Shown: positions 11,046 through 22,469, counted from the stretch's first letter. The stretch is 64,000 nucleotides of DNA from Lumbricus terrestris (GCA_949752735.1 OX457052.1:33385844-33449843); one strand, 5' to 3'. Numbers and translations: made by a program. Notes: a model not told the origin generated them from the sequence alone.

Positions 11046-11551
11046 CAGTGGCGGCGCCAGGATTTCAGTTTGGGGGTGGGGGTGGGGCTGAAGCCTCCCG
11101 GAGGAAATTGTCCCTTTTCATCCGCCAAAATTTCTGACGACCTTATTTTAGTCATCCGGCCGAAATCTCATGGAAATTTTCCATTTTCATCCGCCAAAAT
11201 TTCTGACGACCTTTTTTTAGTCATCCGGCCGAAATCTCATGGAAATTTTCCATTTTCATCCGCCAAAATTTCTGACGACCTTTTTTTAGTCATCCGGCCG
11301 AAATCTCATGGAAATTTTCCATTTTCATCCGCCAAAATTTCTGACGACCTTTTTTTAGTCATCCGGCCGAAATCTCATGGAAATTTTCCATTTTCATCCG
11401 ACAAAATTTGTGACGATCTTTTTTAGTCGTCCGGTCAAAAATCATGGAAATATTTCAGTTTTGCATGTAAAAAACGCGGATGGCCTTTTTTAGGGGCTTA
11501 GTCTTTTATAGGGGGATTAGCCCTCTCTAGAACACCCTAGCGCCGCCACTG
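11046..11551. mobile_element. hAT-like MITE with 69-bp internal tandem repeats
   Basis: TIRs are CAGTGGCGGCGCCAG and inverse GCGCCGCCACTG. Flanking 8-bp duplications are TAGCCAAC (11038-11045) and TACCCAAC (11552-11559), one mismatch. Inside, a 69-bp unit containing TCCGCCAAAATTTCTGACGA followed by CCTTTTTTTAGTCATCCGG repeats about five times between 11115 and 11450. Because 69 is divisible by three, the array keeps a frame open for 135 codons. That frame is a repeat artefact. Confidence 0.88.
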
Positions 11552-11552
11552 T

Positions 11553-11600
11553 ACCCAACTCAGCTTCAATGAGTGCATTCACTGCACACTGGAAAGAATG
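11553..11600 (+). repeat. Dispersed repeat B fragment
   Basis: CAACTCAGCTTCAATGAGTGC followed by ATTCACTGCACACTGG matches the core of the copies near 9540 and 34802. The MITE at 11046-11551 appears to have inserted into it. Confidence 0.45.
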
Positions 11601-12340
11601 TACACTGGATAGAAAAGACTGGAAGACTGACATCGCAGTTGATCTTACAATGATCAAAGAATGACTTCCTTTCAACCTGTTGTATCAAGCGTATTATTTG
11701 CATGACGAGTATTATCATAGGTGTATGCCTCAGCATGTGTTTCATACCTGACTGTGTTACTAAAGGAACGATTGAATTACTAACCGAGATTCACTGAGGA
11801 AGAAGAGATAGATATCAATCGAAAGATCATGCATATGTATATAGATGGATGGATAGAAGAAGAGACAGGTAGAGAGAGACAGAGAGACAGACAGAGACAG
11901 AGAGACATACACAGAGACAGAGAGACAGACAGACAGAGAGAGACATACACACAGAAGACAGACAGACGGATAAGCTGTGTTTAATCCAGTTCCTTCTATT
12001 TTGGGCGGAATTCGGGTTTCCGTGTGTGAGGGGAGAAGTGGTCTTTTGTGAACGGACATTTTGGGGCTACGGTTGGGTTGCCGACTCCATTTTTAATCTT
12101 GCCTTCTATTTTACCAAAATTTACCATCATGTCCAATTGTCCAAACATCTTACATGTAGAATTATATGAATGGACACAAGCACCCGCTTTTCTGGAGGGG
12201 GATTCCTACACATTAACTTTTCGGGAGGGAATGACACGTAATTGCCCTACATGTATACATACATGTACAACACCACGCAATTTTTTTTGGGAAGGAAGCT
12301 CCCCCTAGAGATGTTTAGATTAAACGACTTAAATTTTTAC
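11600..12340. other. Spacer with a GACA/GAGA patch
   Basis: A degenerate ACAGAGAG repeat lies at about 11860-11970. The remainder is unique sequence with no supported gene. Confidence 0.5.
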
Positions 12341-12354
12341 CGGTATGTATATAT

Positions 12355-12386
<32 letters not shown>

Positions 12387-12810
12387 GATTATGAGTGGAA
12401 ATATAGAGACAAACACTCAAACAGACAAAGAGAGAGATAATTATATGCAGTCTTATGCACATATAGTGCTACACAGTCAAAGAGAGAGATACACAGAGAA
12501 AGGGACAGGCAGACAAAGAGAGAGAGACAGACAGAGAAAGAGAGACAAGGAGAGAGAGACAGAAAGACAGAGAGAGACAGAGACAGACACAGACACAGAC
12601 ACAGAAACATACATAGAGAGACAGAGACAGAGAGACATAGAGAGACATAGAGAGACATAGGGAGACACAGAGAGATACACAGAGAGAAACAGAAAGAGAT
12701 ACAGAGACAGTGATAGAGACATATACAGAGACAGATACAGAGACAGAGGCAGACACAGAGACAGAGAGGGAGACAAGGAGACAGACAGACAGACAGACAG
12801 ATATAGGCAG
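12355..12810. repeat. (TA)n, GAGA and GACA composite repeat
   Basis: A short (TA)n run at 12362-12388, then purine-rich AGAGACAG units to about 12803, then scattered CA-rich sequence to 12915. Long LSLS frames on the minus strand are artefacts. Confidence 0.9.
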
Positions 12811-12959
12811 ACAGCGAAACTTAACACTAAGAGAAGCACATGCAGAGCTATGTTCACAAACACACACAAGAAGTCAAAGTGACACAACATGGCGGCACAC
12901 ACACACACAAAGCACTGAACCCTTAACAGATCCGAACGAACGGAAGTCGACCTAAAACG

Positions 12960-13560
12960 CACTCCGCGTCACTTCCGCTTCCGGCAAAGATCACGTGACT
13001 CCGGTCACAATCGTTAGTTGCTTCTATGAACCGACCTCATCGCACCCAGCCGAACGACGTATCACTACGCCACGGCGATGAAGTCCCTCACTTTGACGAC
13101 AAATTTTATGCTCTATACCGGAACTACATTCTGCGTCTTTAACTGCAACAGTCGATCCGTGTAGAACATTTAATCTGGTCGTCTAATGCATTGTATCGGC
13201 CGTTGATGTTCTCAGCGCCCTGATAATTAATTTGCAAGCTGATTGATTGGGGTGCTAGCATTGCAGCGAGGAGAGGACGCGGGTTCGAGGTCTCTGCTGA
13301 GACGGATGCTGTGTATATTATGGAAAGCATGAGTAAATCCCTTATTTTTATGTTCAATCAGCGCTGTCGATTTGGCTGGCAGTATATGTTGTGGAGCTAC
13401 ATGTACATGTACGTAAGACGAGAGATGGTAATCAGGGATTAAAGTGTGGCTGGACGGTCATGGACGGCATCCAGGCACTTATTTTCCAGACATTCAGCAC
13501 TGATGGTAATCGTAATAGTAGTAGCAGCTGCAATCTCTCTATTTAGAGATCTGCTTGAAA
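12960..13560. other. Spacer with no gene seen
   Basis: Complex sequence. No supported gene or repeat. Confidence 0.45.
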
Positions 13561-13573
13561 TGACTTCCTGTGG

Positions 13574-13574
<1 letters not shown>

Positions 13575-13640
<66 letters not shown>
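13575..13640. repeat. (AAT)n microsatellite
   Basis: A pure AAT run of about 65 bp. It directly abuts the 3' side of the minus-strand SINE at 13642. Confidence 0.96.
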
Positions 13641-13641
<1 letters not shown>

Positions 13642-13763
13642 TGCGCTGGGTAATTGTGAGTGAAGGACTTGCCCAAGGTCCCTACGCGGCGACTTGAGGT
13701 GGATTCGAACCTCGAACCTTCCGACTTCAAGGCAACGACGCCACCACTACACCACCGCCCCCC
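13642..13763 (-). mobile_element. SINE-A, 3' truncated into (TTA)n
   Basis: On the minus strand this reads from a GGCGGTGGTGTAGTGG A-box head through a GGTTCGAATCC B box to AAGTCCTTCACTCACAATTAC and CAGCGC. It then stops and is replaced by (TTA)n. The shared 3' tail of complete copies is missing. This is a Pol III-derived retroposon and not a functional tRNA gene. Confidence 0.85.
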
Positions 13764-13769
13764 ACAAGG

Positions 13770-14070
13770 CCGTCAGCTCTGTAACCAATCAGCTACCGTG
13801 CCTCTCAGTCGATATTCCTGGAATGGTCTTGTTGTAAATCTTGTTGCATTTACTTTCCTATTTGTTGACCATTCCATTTCAACAGTTCGCCTCTGAAACC
13901 TGATCTCTGACAGAAGGAGAGAAAAAAAAGATCAACGCAAAGATCATTGAAACAGAATGATCCTTATTTCCACGGATTGATAACCGTAGAGGAATACGGG
14001 ATAATAATATACGACCTATTATAATAGAATGATGACGTTTTGATGAGTTCCATAAGAAGCTTCAGAATCA
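13770..14070. other. Spacer with no gene seen
   Basis: Unique AT-rich sequence without recognised features. Confidence 0.45.
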
Positions 14071-14071
14071 G

Positions 14072-14172
14072 GCCTTTGACCTGACGCTGGACAAAAGTTG
14101 ACCACTCTTCCCTTGGAGTTTAATCTCAATACGACAGATGATCAAGCAACTAACTGAACGCTGCTTCAGTCG
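14072..14172 (+). repeat. Left arm of a 2-kb inverted repeat
   Basis: The stretch from TTTGACCTGACGCTGGACAA through AGTTGACCACTC and GGAGTTTAATCTC to GAACGCTGCTTC is matched in inverse orientation at about 16225-16322 with roughly 85 percent identity by eye. Confidence 0.75.
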
Positions 14173-14194
14173 AATCCATATAATAATTGGACTG

Positions 14195-14735
14195 TAATGC
14201 GTAGATGGGGGAGGTGGGTGGGTTGGCGGTTGGGTGGGTAGGTGGATAGGTGGGTGGGTGGATGGATGTATACGTATGGATGGATGAGTGGATGGATGGA
14301 TGGATGGATGGATGGCTTGATGGATGGATGTATCGATATATAGATTGACGGATGGATGGATTGATAGATGGATGGATGGATGGATGGATAAATGGATGGA
14401 TGTATGGACGGATGGATGGATGAATGGATGTATGAACGGATGGATGGTTGAATGAATAGATTGACGGATGGATGGATGGATTGATAGATGGATGAATGGA
14501 TGGATGGATTGATAGATTGATGAATGGTTGGATGGATGGATTGATAGATGGATGGATGGATTGATAGATGGATGGATGGATGGATAAATGGATGGATGTA
14601 TGGACGGATGGATGGATGGATGAATGGATGTATGGACGTATGGATGGATGGATGGATGGATGGATGGATGGATGTATGGATGGATGGATGGATGGATGAA
14701 TGGATGGATGGATGGATAGATGACTGGATGAATGA
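14195..14735. repeat. (GGAT)n tetranucleotide array
   Basis: Degenerate GGAT/TGGA array of about 540 bp with GATA, GTAT and GAAT variants. The 259-codon HPSI-type frame on the minus strand is an artefact. Confidence 0.95.
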
Positions 14736-14739
14736 ATGG

Positions 14740-15320
14740 CATACGCAACTTTCTCTCTTTGGTATACTTGATGTCTCCCGACTCCCTATCTAACAGCCAA
14801 TCACCAAAACTGCTGTCTCCTCTCAACACGACAACGTCGCAATTCAACCGCCTCTCTGTCGTCTACCTCAGACCTTTCTGTCTACCTCAGACCTTTCCGT
14901 CTACCTCAGACCTACTGTGGCTAATTGGGTTAGACGACCCACCGACCGACCGACATCTTGCTTTATGGAGCGTGCCTCCTCTATCCTCCATCGCCTCCAT
15001 CTGCATTATGGTCTGCATGGTCCGCATGGTCCCGATCCATAAAGACACGACGAACGACGGTCCATATAAGCGGATTAAAGGACGTGGCGTCGAATGTTGT
15101 CCTCTCATCGTTGCATGGTTCAAGGGCGGAGGGAGAGGCGGCTTCGTCGTCGTCGTCGTTGGCCGTCGGAGTCGCGTCGATCGTCGGCCAATTACGACGC
15201 CGTGAGGTCCTTCTCCTCCTCCTCATCGTCCGTCTTTGACCGTCGGTGAGACGTCTTAATTGATAGGAAGAGCAACAACGTTTCACGGGGTTTCTGCCTG
15301 AGGAGGGATTTGTACTTTGG
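14740..15320. other. Spacer with a 19-bp triple repeat
   Basis: GTCTACCTCAGACCTTTCT is repeated three times at 14861-14914. The rest is unique, with a short CGTCGTCGT patch near 15146. No gene supported. Confidence 0.55.
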
Positions 15321-15324
15321 CTTT

Positions 15325-15620
15325 TGAGTTGATGGGTGGATGGAGGGGTGGACGGATGGATGCATGGATGGATGGATGGATGCATGGATGGATGGATGCA
15401 TGGATGGATGGATGAGTGGTGGGTGGATAGATGGATGAGTGTATGAATTAAGGATGGAGTGAATGGTGGATGGGGGATGGGTGGATGGATGGATGGATGG
15501 GCGGTAGGATTGGTTGGGTGGTGGGTGGAGTGGATGAATGGATAAATGAATGTGTAGATGGATGGGTGGATGTGTGAGTGGGTGGGTGGACGGATGTGTA
15601 GATGTAAGTGTGTATGTTTT
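15325..15620. repeat. (GGAT)n second array
   Basis: Degenerate GGAT/GGTG repeats, probably of the same origin as the 14195-14735 array, trailing into TG-rich sequence to 15690. Confidence 0.9.
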
Positions 15621-15694
15621 TATGTGTGTGAGTTTGTGCTTATAATTATTTGCGTATCTATATATTTATGTATCTGTGTATGTGCGCATATATG

Positions 15695-15830
15695 AGCACT
15701 TGCTATAACGACCCTTCATTACTACTCAAAGGCGCTCCAGACTACAACTCGGACACTGAATCAGAGTTTCAAGCCGAAGCGCATGAGCAATAATTGCGAG
15801 TGAGGGACTTGCTCAGGCTCCCTAGGCTAT
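15695..15830 (-). mobile_element. SINE-A 3' body and tail
   Basis: The reverse complement shows GAGCCTGAGCAAGTCCCTCA, ATGCGCTTCGGC, AAACTCTGATTCAGTGTCCG, GGAGCGCCTTTGAGTAG and a degraded CTATAGCAAGTGC end. The tRNA head is missing, with CA/GT-rich sequence adjoining. Confidence 0.78.
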
Positions 15831-15835
15831 ATACG

Positions 15836-15970
15836 CCCGTGTGTGTGTTCCGGCGATCATTCAAGTTTGAGTGTGTATATGAGACTGTGTGTGCGTGTGC
15901 GTATGTGTGTGCGACTGTGAAGGCGCCTGTTACAGTACCTGTGTACGTATGTATGACTGTATACGGGTCA
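15836..15970. repeat. TG-rich degenerate repeat
   Basis: TGTGTG and TGCGTATG-type units next to the SINE fragment. Confidence 0.6.
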
Positions 15971-16224
15971 CACACCGGTGACTGCCTGTCCGCCAGCGTT
16001 GGATGAGGTGTTGCGATCGGTACAGTGGCCGATGGCACGCAACGTCATGCATTCAAACCGTCATCTCTCATTCAACCGCTGCCACTTTCAACAACCAACG
16101 CATATATAAGAGAATTGTCGCTTGCCGCAGACGACCGCAGGACCGTCTCAGTTGAATAGACGAAGTTCATCATCGACCTTCGTCTTCTCTTCTTTGTCTT
16201 GGATGGATGGACAGCAAAGAATGA

Positions 16225-16322
16225 AACAGAAGCAACGTTCAGTGAGTTGCTAGATCATCCGTCGGATCGAGATTGAACTCCAAGGAGAGAGTGGTCAACT
16301 TTTGTCCAGCGTCAGGTCAAAA
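16225..16322 (-). repeat. Right arm of the 2-kb inverted repeat
   Basis: The reverse complement matches 14072-14172 from TTTGACCTGACGCTGGACAA to GAACGTTGCTTC. The arms enclose about 2.05 kb holding the GGAT arrays and a SINE. Confidence 0.75.
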
Positions 16323-16435
16323 GTCGACCAGCGCGTTATGACGAACGAATTATTCTCACGATGATTAAAGATCGTAGAGGGTGAGATTAAAGACACGCCA
16401 CACGAAATGAAGACCCCACAGATTGCTATGAAGAT

Positions 16436-16650
16436 GAGACCACACTGGTTGAGGTCTACACCATTCTAAGACCACCCTGCGCCTTGTCTAAGACCACCCT
16501 GGTTGAGACCAAGACCATCCAGCGCGTAATCAGAGTCCACTCTCCGTGAGACCAAGGACAGTCCAGCGCAACATCAAGGACCACCCTGCAGTGCAGGATC
16601 AAGGACCACCCTTCGCGAAAACAGCGACCGCCCAACGCGAGATCAAAAGA
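16436..16650. repeat. Degenerate short-unit repeat (AAGACCACCCTG)
   Basis: About eight diverged units built on AAGACCACCCTG or AGGACCACCCTG with GCGC-containing spacers, roughly 22-30 bp apart. No gene supported. Confidence 0.6.
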
Positions 16651-16779
16651 CATCATGCGACGTTCTTCGTTTCGTTTTTGTCGATTTCGTGATTTTCCGA
16701 GAAGAAGCTAAAGAAGCGTGAAACGCGATTCTGAATGCTTCAGAGCCGAAATAACTGACGGTATGTGACAAACCCTCTC

Positions 16780-16869
16780 CATCTCTGTTTGTCTGACTGT
16801 CTGTCTGCCTGTCTGTTTATCTGTCTGTCTGTCTGTCTTTCTGTCTGTCTGTTTGTCTGTTTGTCTGTT

Positions 16870-16908
<39 letters not shown>

Positions 16909-16912
16909 ACCT
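16780..16912. repeat. (TCTG)n microsatellite
   Basis: TCTG repeats with TTTG variants over about 130 bp. Confidence 0.93.
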
Positions 16913-17082
16913 CTCATCCTATAACTAAGTTGCTCCTCTGCAATATTTGGCTGGACCGTGTGTACACTCGAATGGACAGTGAATCGCGCTATCATGCGCA
17001 TATATTTAGTATATCTATATAATTTATGTGCTCTCTGCGTGACAACCCCAAGGAAATAAGAAAGTCTTCAAGCAGTATGTAT

Positions 17083-17450
17083 GTAAGTAAGTAAGTATGT
17101 ATGTATTTATGTATGGGTGTGTTTGCATGTATGTATGTATGTATGTATGTATGTATGTATGTATGCATGTATGTATGTATGTATGTATGTATGTATGTAT
17201 GTATGTATGTATGTATGCATGCATGCATGCATGTATGTATGTGTGTGTGTGTGTGCGTGCGTGCGTGCGTGTATGTATGTATGTATGTATGTATGTATGT
17301 ATGTATGTATGTATATGTATGTGTGTATGTATGTATGTATGTATGTGTGTATGTATGTGTGTATGTATGCATTCATGCATGCATGCATGTTTGTATACAT
17401 GTTTGCATGTATGTGTGTAGGTATGCATGTATGTATTTATGTATGTATAC
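17083..17450. repeat. (TATG)n array, left of TIR element 1
   Basis: TATG tetranucleotides with GCATGCATGC and TGTGTGCGTGCG interruptions. The array is continuous with that at 19546-19745 if the transposon between them is removed. Confidence 0.96.
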
Positions 17451-17452
17451 GT

Positions 17453-19545
17453 TAGTGTGGTCCTTAGCTCCATGTAAAAATATTTTTTGGAGATTTTTAA
17501 ACGGGGCACCCTCCTAACTTATACCTTTAGGTTAAAAAATATTAACACTGAAAATTTTGGCAGATTATTTTGAGTTTTAGGGGTCGCTACCGGACGTAAC
17601 ATATATCAATGTAAAGACACAGGCGAAACATGGAATATCGTATATTGTATACTATTACTAGTGTACATGTATGGTTGAATGCACAAATTTAAATAAATTC
17701 TGGTGGGCAATGGACCGTGCTGGAGGTGGACTAGTGGCCTGTGGACTGGTTTACTATTTTGGACAAAACGCATACACGGACATAAAAATGTTTTTCCAGT
17801 TAATGTTTCCATTATTGCATCAGTCTTTTGCGATGATAGGTATACCGTATATTTCTTCACAATCAATATAGCAGACTCTGCATCTGATCCTCATTATTTG
17901 TTTGAAGCTTGTTATACATGTTCATGAGTGTCACTCCACGCTTTGTAATGTCATTCACAACTTTCACTGAGCTCGCAGTGGCCTAATCTAACTTGAAGTT
18001 CTCGTGTCGTTTGGCCATGTATATCAACGTCTTAGTGGAGAAAACTTGAAAAATCTCGTGTTTTCCATGACAAAATCTTCCAGTTGCATTGAGCTTATTA
18101 CAGCAGGTTCCAAGGTTCTTCTTTGAAGTGGATGTTCGATTCAAGATTTGTCCAGAGTAGTAATCATTTGGCTCTTGGTATAAATGGAAGCCCCATAAAT
18201 CAAAGAACGCAAAAGTCATCAATTCCACTGAAAGATACCAAAGGTCATCTAAACATTTCTTCATTGCAACGTCTGCAACTGCACTATTTTATCTCCCTGT
18301 ATTTTGTCAATGTCCTTAAAGATCTGCTCTCTACAGGTCAAGTTGAGGAGTATAGATGGTGCATACGATGCTTGAAACCAGACTTTGACGTATAGCAGGC
18401 AGATGTCAGCCATACCCTTTATTCTCTTCTTGTTGACTTGAATTATTTCTTGAACATCCATATCTTAACACTGTAAATGCTCTTGCCGATCAACCTCGCT
18501 CTGTGCAGTGTGCAGCCCACCGGAAAAATCATTAGGCCTATGTCCTTACCTTTCGGTGAACCAAGAGAAAACATAACCACTGCCTCCAACTTAATTTAGG
18601 CATTTGTGATAGCGACATGCACTCTACAACAAATCCTTGTCCAGCTTCTATTCCAACAGGATGCAGGCACAATTTCTAAGTCCACTCTTCACTGATGTGG
18701 TGTCAAAGCACATAGATTTGATTTGATCAGCAATGCCCCAAGTCACAACCACTTCATACACTGCAGACACTGAAGATTTTCTTGTCCCGATGATAACTTC
18801 TGTAAACGGAGGATCTGGTCGACATCCACTCTAGAAACGAGGACATGAAGACGGTCTACTATTTCTTTACTGCAGTCTGCAGATGTCTTCCAACAACTTT
18901 CCATCCCAGTGAATTATTAGAGGAACTCCTGGTTGGCATTCAGCTTTCAAGTTTTCATAAATTTTTTCCTGATTCTTTATTCACTCCTTAAGCATTGAAA
19001 AACAATAGAGATTGAACTGTGCGGGATCATTGCCAAGACATTGTAGTGCGAAAGAAAGTAGGCCTACAAGTGTTGCATTTCTGTTACTCACTTTCGTCGT
19101 GGCATTGTCAAGACTTAGGTCTATTGCCAACTTTGTGTTCTCTTTGACAATAGCGAAATTATGCAATATACACGAAAAAACCAAAATGAAGCGAAATTGC
19201 CGCCAAAAGATGCATTGGCTGTGAATGCACTATAAAAAATGTCAATAAAATAAGTAAGTAGGTGGCAATCATGATGTCGGAGATGTTAATAAATATGTGA
19301 GTATAGTTGTCTATCAAATTCTATCATAGCGATTAACATGGTTGGAAAGCATATTAATGGAAATTGCACATAGTGGACCACAAAGCCCAAATTAATTCTA
19401 ACCTTGAACTTTAACCTCTGGTAGCGACCCCTAAATGCCTTCAGATTCTCTCCAAAAATTTTCTCAATTTTTTTCTCATCAATAGAAACCAACTTAGAGG
19501 GTGCCCCGTTATAAAATCAAACTTTTAAAAATAAGGACCACCCTA
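17453..19545 (-). mobile_element. TIR element 1, TAGGGTGG group
   Basis: The ends are TAGTGTGGTCCTTA and the inverse of TAGGGTGGTCCTTA. Further shared blocks, ACGGGGCACCCTC and TAGGGGTCGCTACC, give imperfect inverted repeats about 150 bp long. The 8-bp duplication GTATACGT lies at 17445-17452 and 19546-19553. The element sits inside a (TATG)n array. Its interior holds a decayed transposase on the minus strand. The TSD length, TAG start and transposase motifs point to a hAT-like superfamily, which I infer. Confidence 0.85.
17990..19200 (-). pseudogene. Decayed hAT-like transposase of TIR element 1
   Basis: Minus-strand fragments in several frames follow the order of a protein family common in invertebrate and cnidarian genomes. 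Near 18920 is IIHWDGKLLEDI. Near 18690-18790 are VYEVVVTWGIADQIKSMCF then DTTSVKSG. A degenerate CRYH near 18615 fits the CxxH position. Near 18300-18420 is LLYVKVWFQASYAPS, and near 18190-18260 is DDLWYLSVELMTFAFFD. The DTT acidic residue and the CxxH pair are features expected of hAT-type DDE transposases. Stops and frameshifts separate the blocks, so no functional protein can be made. The family assignment rests on remembered motifs, not a search. Confidence 0.65.
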
Positions 19546-19745
19546 GTATACGTGTATGTGTGTATGTATTATGTATTTATGTATGTATGTATGTATGTAT
19601 GTATGTATGTATGTATGTATGTATGTGTGTATGTATGTATGTATGTATGTATGTATGTATGCATGCATGTAGGTATGTATGTATGTACGTACGTACGTAC
19701 GTATGTATGTATTTATGTATATACGCATGTAAGTATGTATGAATG

Positions 19746-19784
<39 letters not shown>

Positions 19785-19790
19785 TCGCGT
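19546..19790. repeat. (TATG)n and (TA)n array, right of TIR element 1
   Basis: TATG repeats to about 19745 with GTAC interruptions, then (TA)n at 19752-19783. Confidence 0.95.
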
Positions 19791-19794
19791 TTGT

Positions 19795-20460
19795 ATACCC
19801 ATGTGTATTCTGCATGCAATTAGTCGTTTGTCGTTCCGATCAACAGTCTCCTCATATTTCGCAATGTTGTTCGCAAGTAATTAGCTTTCACTTCCGCAAC
19901 ATGGCACACGCGGCGCCACCGTCGCCAAAGACACCAGATCGTGGGGATCATTCATTGACCCGTCTTATTGAAAATTCTGCTTGTCTTCTACGCCTCCTTT
20001 TGCCGCCATATGAAAGCAAAATAATAATAATAATATCCTTTCCTGCGACTTGCCGGAAGTTAATATCTCGCGCGGCATGGAGTTCAGTCCACAAGGGAGG
20101 ATCCCCAAAATACACGTGCGAGATGAAAATACACCTTTGTATTATTTTACACCGTCCATATAACACTAATTCAAAGGCTGTATTGAAAGCCGTGTCCTCC
20201 ATTGTGTAAACTATGGATGCCGAAAATAAATTTCTTTGAGGCCAATCATTTCGCTTTGTAGTTAGTTGTTTATAGCACGTTGATTGTAATTGCAACGGTA
20301 AAGCCACGAAGAGCTTCCGCATGGCGTGCTGTATAAGGAAAATGACCGACCTAATTATGGGTGGAACACGTCGCTGTAGGCATGCGCAGTGTGTCACGCT
20401 GTGCTTGATGAGATGAGCGTCGGATTCACAGTATCGTAATCAAATGTTCTTTGTTAGTTG
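19795..20460. other. Spacer; open frames not supported
   Basis: Overlapping frames of about 150 codons exist on both strands (19739-20209 plus, 19948-20397 minus). They overlap each other and the plus one starts inside the TA repeat. No domain recognised. Confidence 0.4.
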
Positions 20461-20466
20461 TTGCTT

Positions 20467-20850
20467 GAATGAATGAATGAATTAATTAATTAATGAATTA
20501 ATGAAAAAAGACAGAAAGGAAGGAAGGATCGAAGAAACTCATTAATGAAGAAACTAATTAATTAATTAATGACACAATGAATTAATAAATGAATGGTGAC
20601 TGAATGAATGACAGAATGAATTAATAAATGAATGGGTGACTGAATGAATGACAGAATGAATTAATAAATGAATGGGTGACTGAATGAATGACAGAATAAA
20701 TTAATAAATGAATGGGTGACTGAATGAATTACAGAATGAATTAATAAATGAATGGGTGAATGAATGGGTGAATGAATGAATCATTGAATGAATTAATAAA
20801 TGAAAGGGTGAATGAATGGGTGAATGAATGAACGAGTTGATAAATGAAAG
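20467..20850. repeat. GAAT-based minisatellite with 40-bp units
   Basis: (GAAT)n and (TTAA)n sequence leads into a 40-bp unit containing TGAATGAATGACAGAATGAA then TTAATAAATGAATGGGTGAC, repeated about four times between 20590 and 20755. Variants continue to 20850. Confidence 0.9.
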
Positions 20851-21097
20851 ATTGAAGAACAGATGAAGGCAGAGTTTAATCTAGACGTCTCTGGGAGGGT
20901 GAAGTTCCCTCCAAGCACAGGAATGACAATTCCCCCCAGAGAAAATCTTGAGCTGCTGTCGTTCATTAGTATTTTCTATAATTATTATTATCATTAGCAT
21001 TCACGGAGAAAACAAGACATGTAACATTCCACGCCAAGAAACTTAGGTATAATTTGGGGACGGAAAACGTCCATTTTCCCGCTCCACTCAGATATCT

Positions 21098-21140
21098 GAA
21101 TTCCCCACCACCACCACCACCACCACCACCAAAAACAACA
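21098..21140. repeat. (CCA)n and (CAA)n microsatellite
   Basis: Short CCA trinucleotide run followed by ACAACA repeats. Confidence 0.9.
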
Positions 21141-21349
21141 ACAAAATATGGAACTACATTAAACACTGGATGAAGTGATGAATTATTGATGTATGGATGA
21201 AAGGATGAATGGATGATTGGGTGAGCAAAGTAATAAAATGAATCACTGAAGGAAGGACATTGGGAGGAGAGGTGATGAATGAATGAACGAATGAATTGAA
21301 ATGAAAAAGAGATCGAATGAAAGAACGAACGAGAAGGACAGTGTCATGC

Positions 21350-21412
21350 TCACCCCCACCCCCCAACCCCAACCCCAACCCAACCCAACCCCACTACCAA
21401 CCCCACCCCACC
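21350..21412. repeat. C-rich CCCCAAC repeat
   Basis: Degenerate CCCCAAC/CCCAACC units. A cytosine-rich strand of this kind can form quadruplex or i-motif structures in principle. Confidence 0.75.
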
Positions 21413-21434
21413 ATGAGTGTTGCAAATCATGTAA

Positions 21435-21612
21435 GGTGGTAGGGTCGGTCCATGGCGATGGTTCTTCTCGGTTTTTGGTCCCTCTGCCTCGAACAGGCAG
21501 ATTATGCCTGTTTTCTATATTATACTATAGTTGATCAAGACCTTTCTCTTTATCCGTGGCTTGGCTGGGAGCGCCTCTAAGTAGTTTCTTGACGGGCACT
21601 GGATTGATTTCC
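21435..21612 (+). mobile_element. Degenerate LINE 3' end
   Basis: GGTCGGTCCATGGCGATGG followed by GTCCCTCTGCCTCGAACAGG resembles the RSAVHGD...VPF.RTA segment of the neighbouring copy at 21690. The tail GGGAGCGCCTCTAAGTAG then TTGACGGGCACTGGATTGAT follows, ending at a GAATTAATTAA run. Coding is destroyed. Confidence 0.6.
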
Positions 21613-21689
21613 GGAATGAATTAATTAATTAACGAACGAATGCATACAAAGTAGTACATAATATTAGGCTACATACAAACTAGCATATC

Positions 21690-21990
21690 AGATTGGGTAC
21701 CCTCTTATCTGTGTGAGCTTTCTTTCCACTTGCATAGGCCGCCGCGCACTGCGCTCTGCTGTCCATGGTGACTTAATGGTTCCTTTCACTCGCTCTGCAA
21801 CAATGCAGAGGCGTTCATTCTCTGTGGTTGGTCCAACAACCTGGAATGGACTTCCCTTGACTATGCGACATCTCCCAAGCTGTTCTCAATTTCACAAACT
21901 GTTGAATCCTTTTTTTCGCTTGATCTCGGTCGGGAGCGCCTCTGAGTAGGTACCTTGAAGGGGCGCTATATAAATTACGATTGATTGATA
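21690..21990 (+). pseudogene. CR1/L2-like LINE reverse transcriptase C-terminus
   Basis: One frame reads GRRALRSAVHGDLMVPFTRS, then RRSFSVVGPTTWNGLPLTMR, ending near SVGSASE at 21949. The F-S-V-x-G-P-x-x-W-N-x-L-P block is the usual terminal motif of CR1/L2/Jockey-group polymerases. The 3' tail TCGGGAGCGCCTCTGAGTAG then GGGGCGCTATATAAATTA ends in (GATT)n at about 21985. The upstream reverse transcriptase is absent, so this is a 5'-truncated copy. Confidence 0.85.
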
Positions 21991-22467
21991 AAAATAGCAT
22001 GCAGAATAGCATACGAACGAGCACAGAAAATATACAATATAGCACGCAAAAATAACTTACACTAACACTCCAACATACAAGGTATTATACAAAATTGCCT
22101 ACAAGATACAATGCAAAATAGCACAAAAATAGCATGCAAAAACAGCATGCAAAATAACATGCAAAAATAACATTCAAAAACAACATGCAAAATAACATGC
22201 AAAAACAACATGCAAAACAACATTCAAAAACAGCATGCAAAATAACATGCAAAAACAGCATGCAAAATAACATGCAAAAACAGCATGCAAAAAGAACATG
22301 TAAAAACAGCATGCAAAATAACATGCAAAAAACAGCATGCAAAACAACATGCAGAACATCATGCAAAAATATGCAGAAACAGCATGCAAAATAACATTCA
22401 AAAACAACATGCAAAACAACATGCAAAAACAACATGCAAAATAGCATTCAAAAACAGCATGCAAAAT
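21990..22467. repeat. 12-13-bp minisatellite (AACATGCAAAA)
   Basis: Roughly 35 diverged units with core CATGCAAAA and spacing of 12 or 13 bp. The array begins immediately after the LINE tail. It keeps frames open on both strands (HAVFACYF or NMQKQHAK), which are artefacts. Confidence 0.9.
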
Positions 22468-22469
22468 GA

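Noticed and set aside
11019..11426. A repetitive protein of 23-residue units
   Set aside because: The 69-bp repeat belongs to a MITE interior and has no start context or homology beyond other MITEs.
19739..20397. Overlapping 150-codon frames on opposite strands
   Set aside because: The plus frame starts in a TA repeat, the two are antisense to one another, and neither has a recognisable motif.
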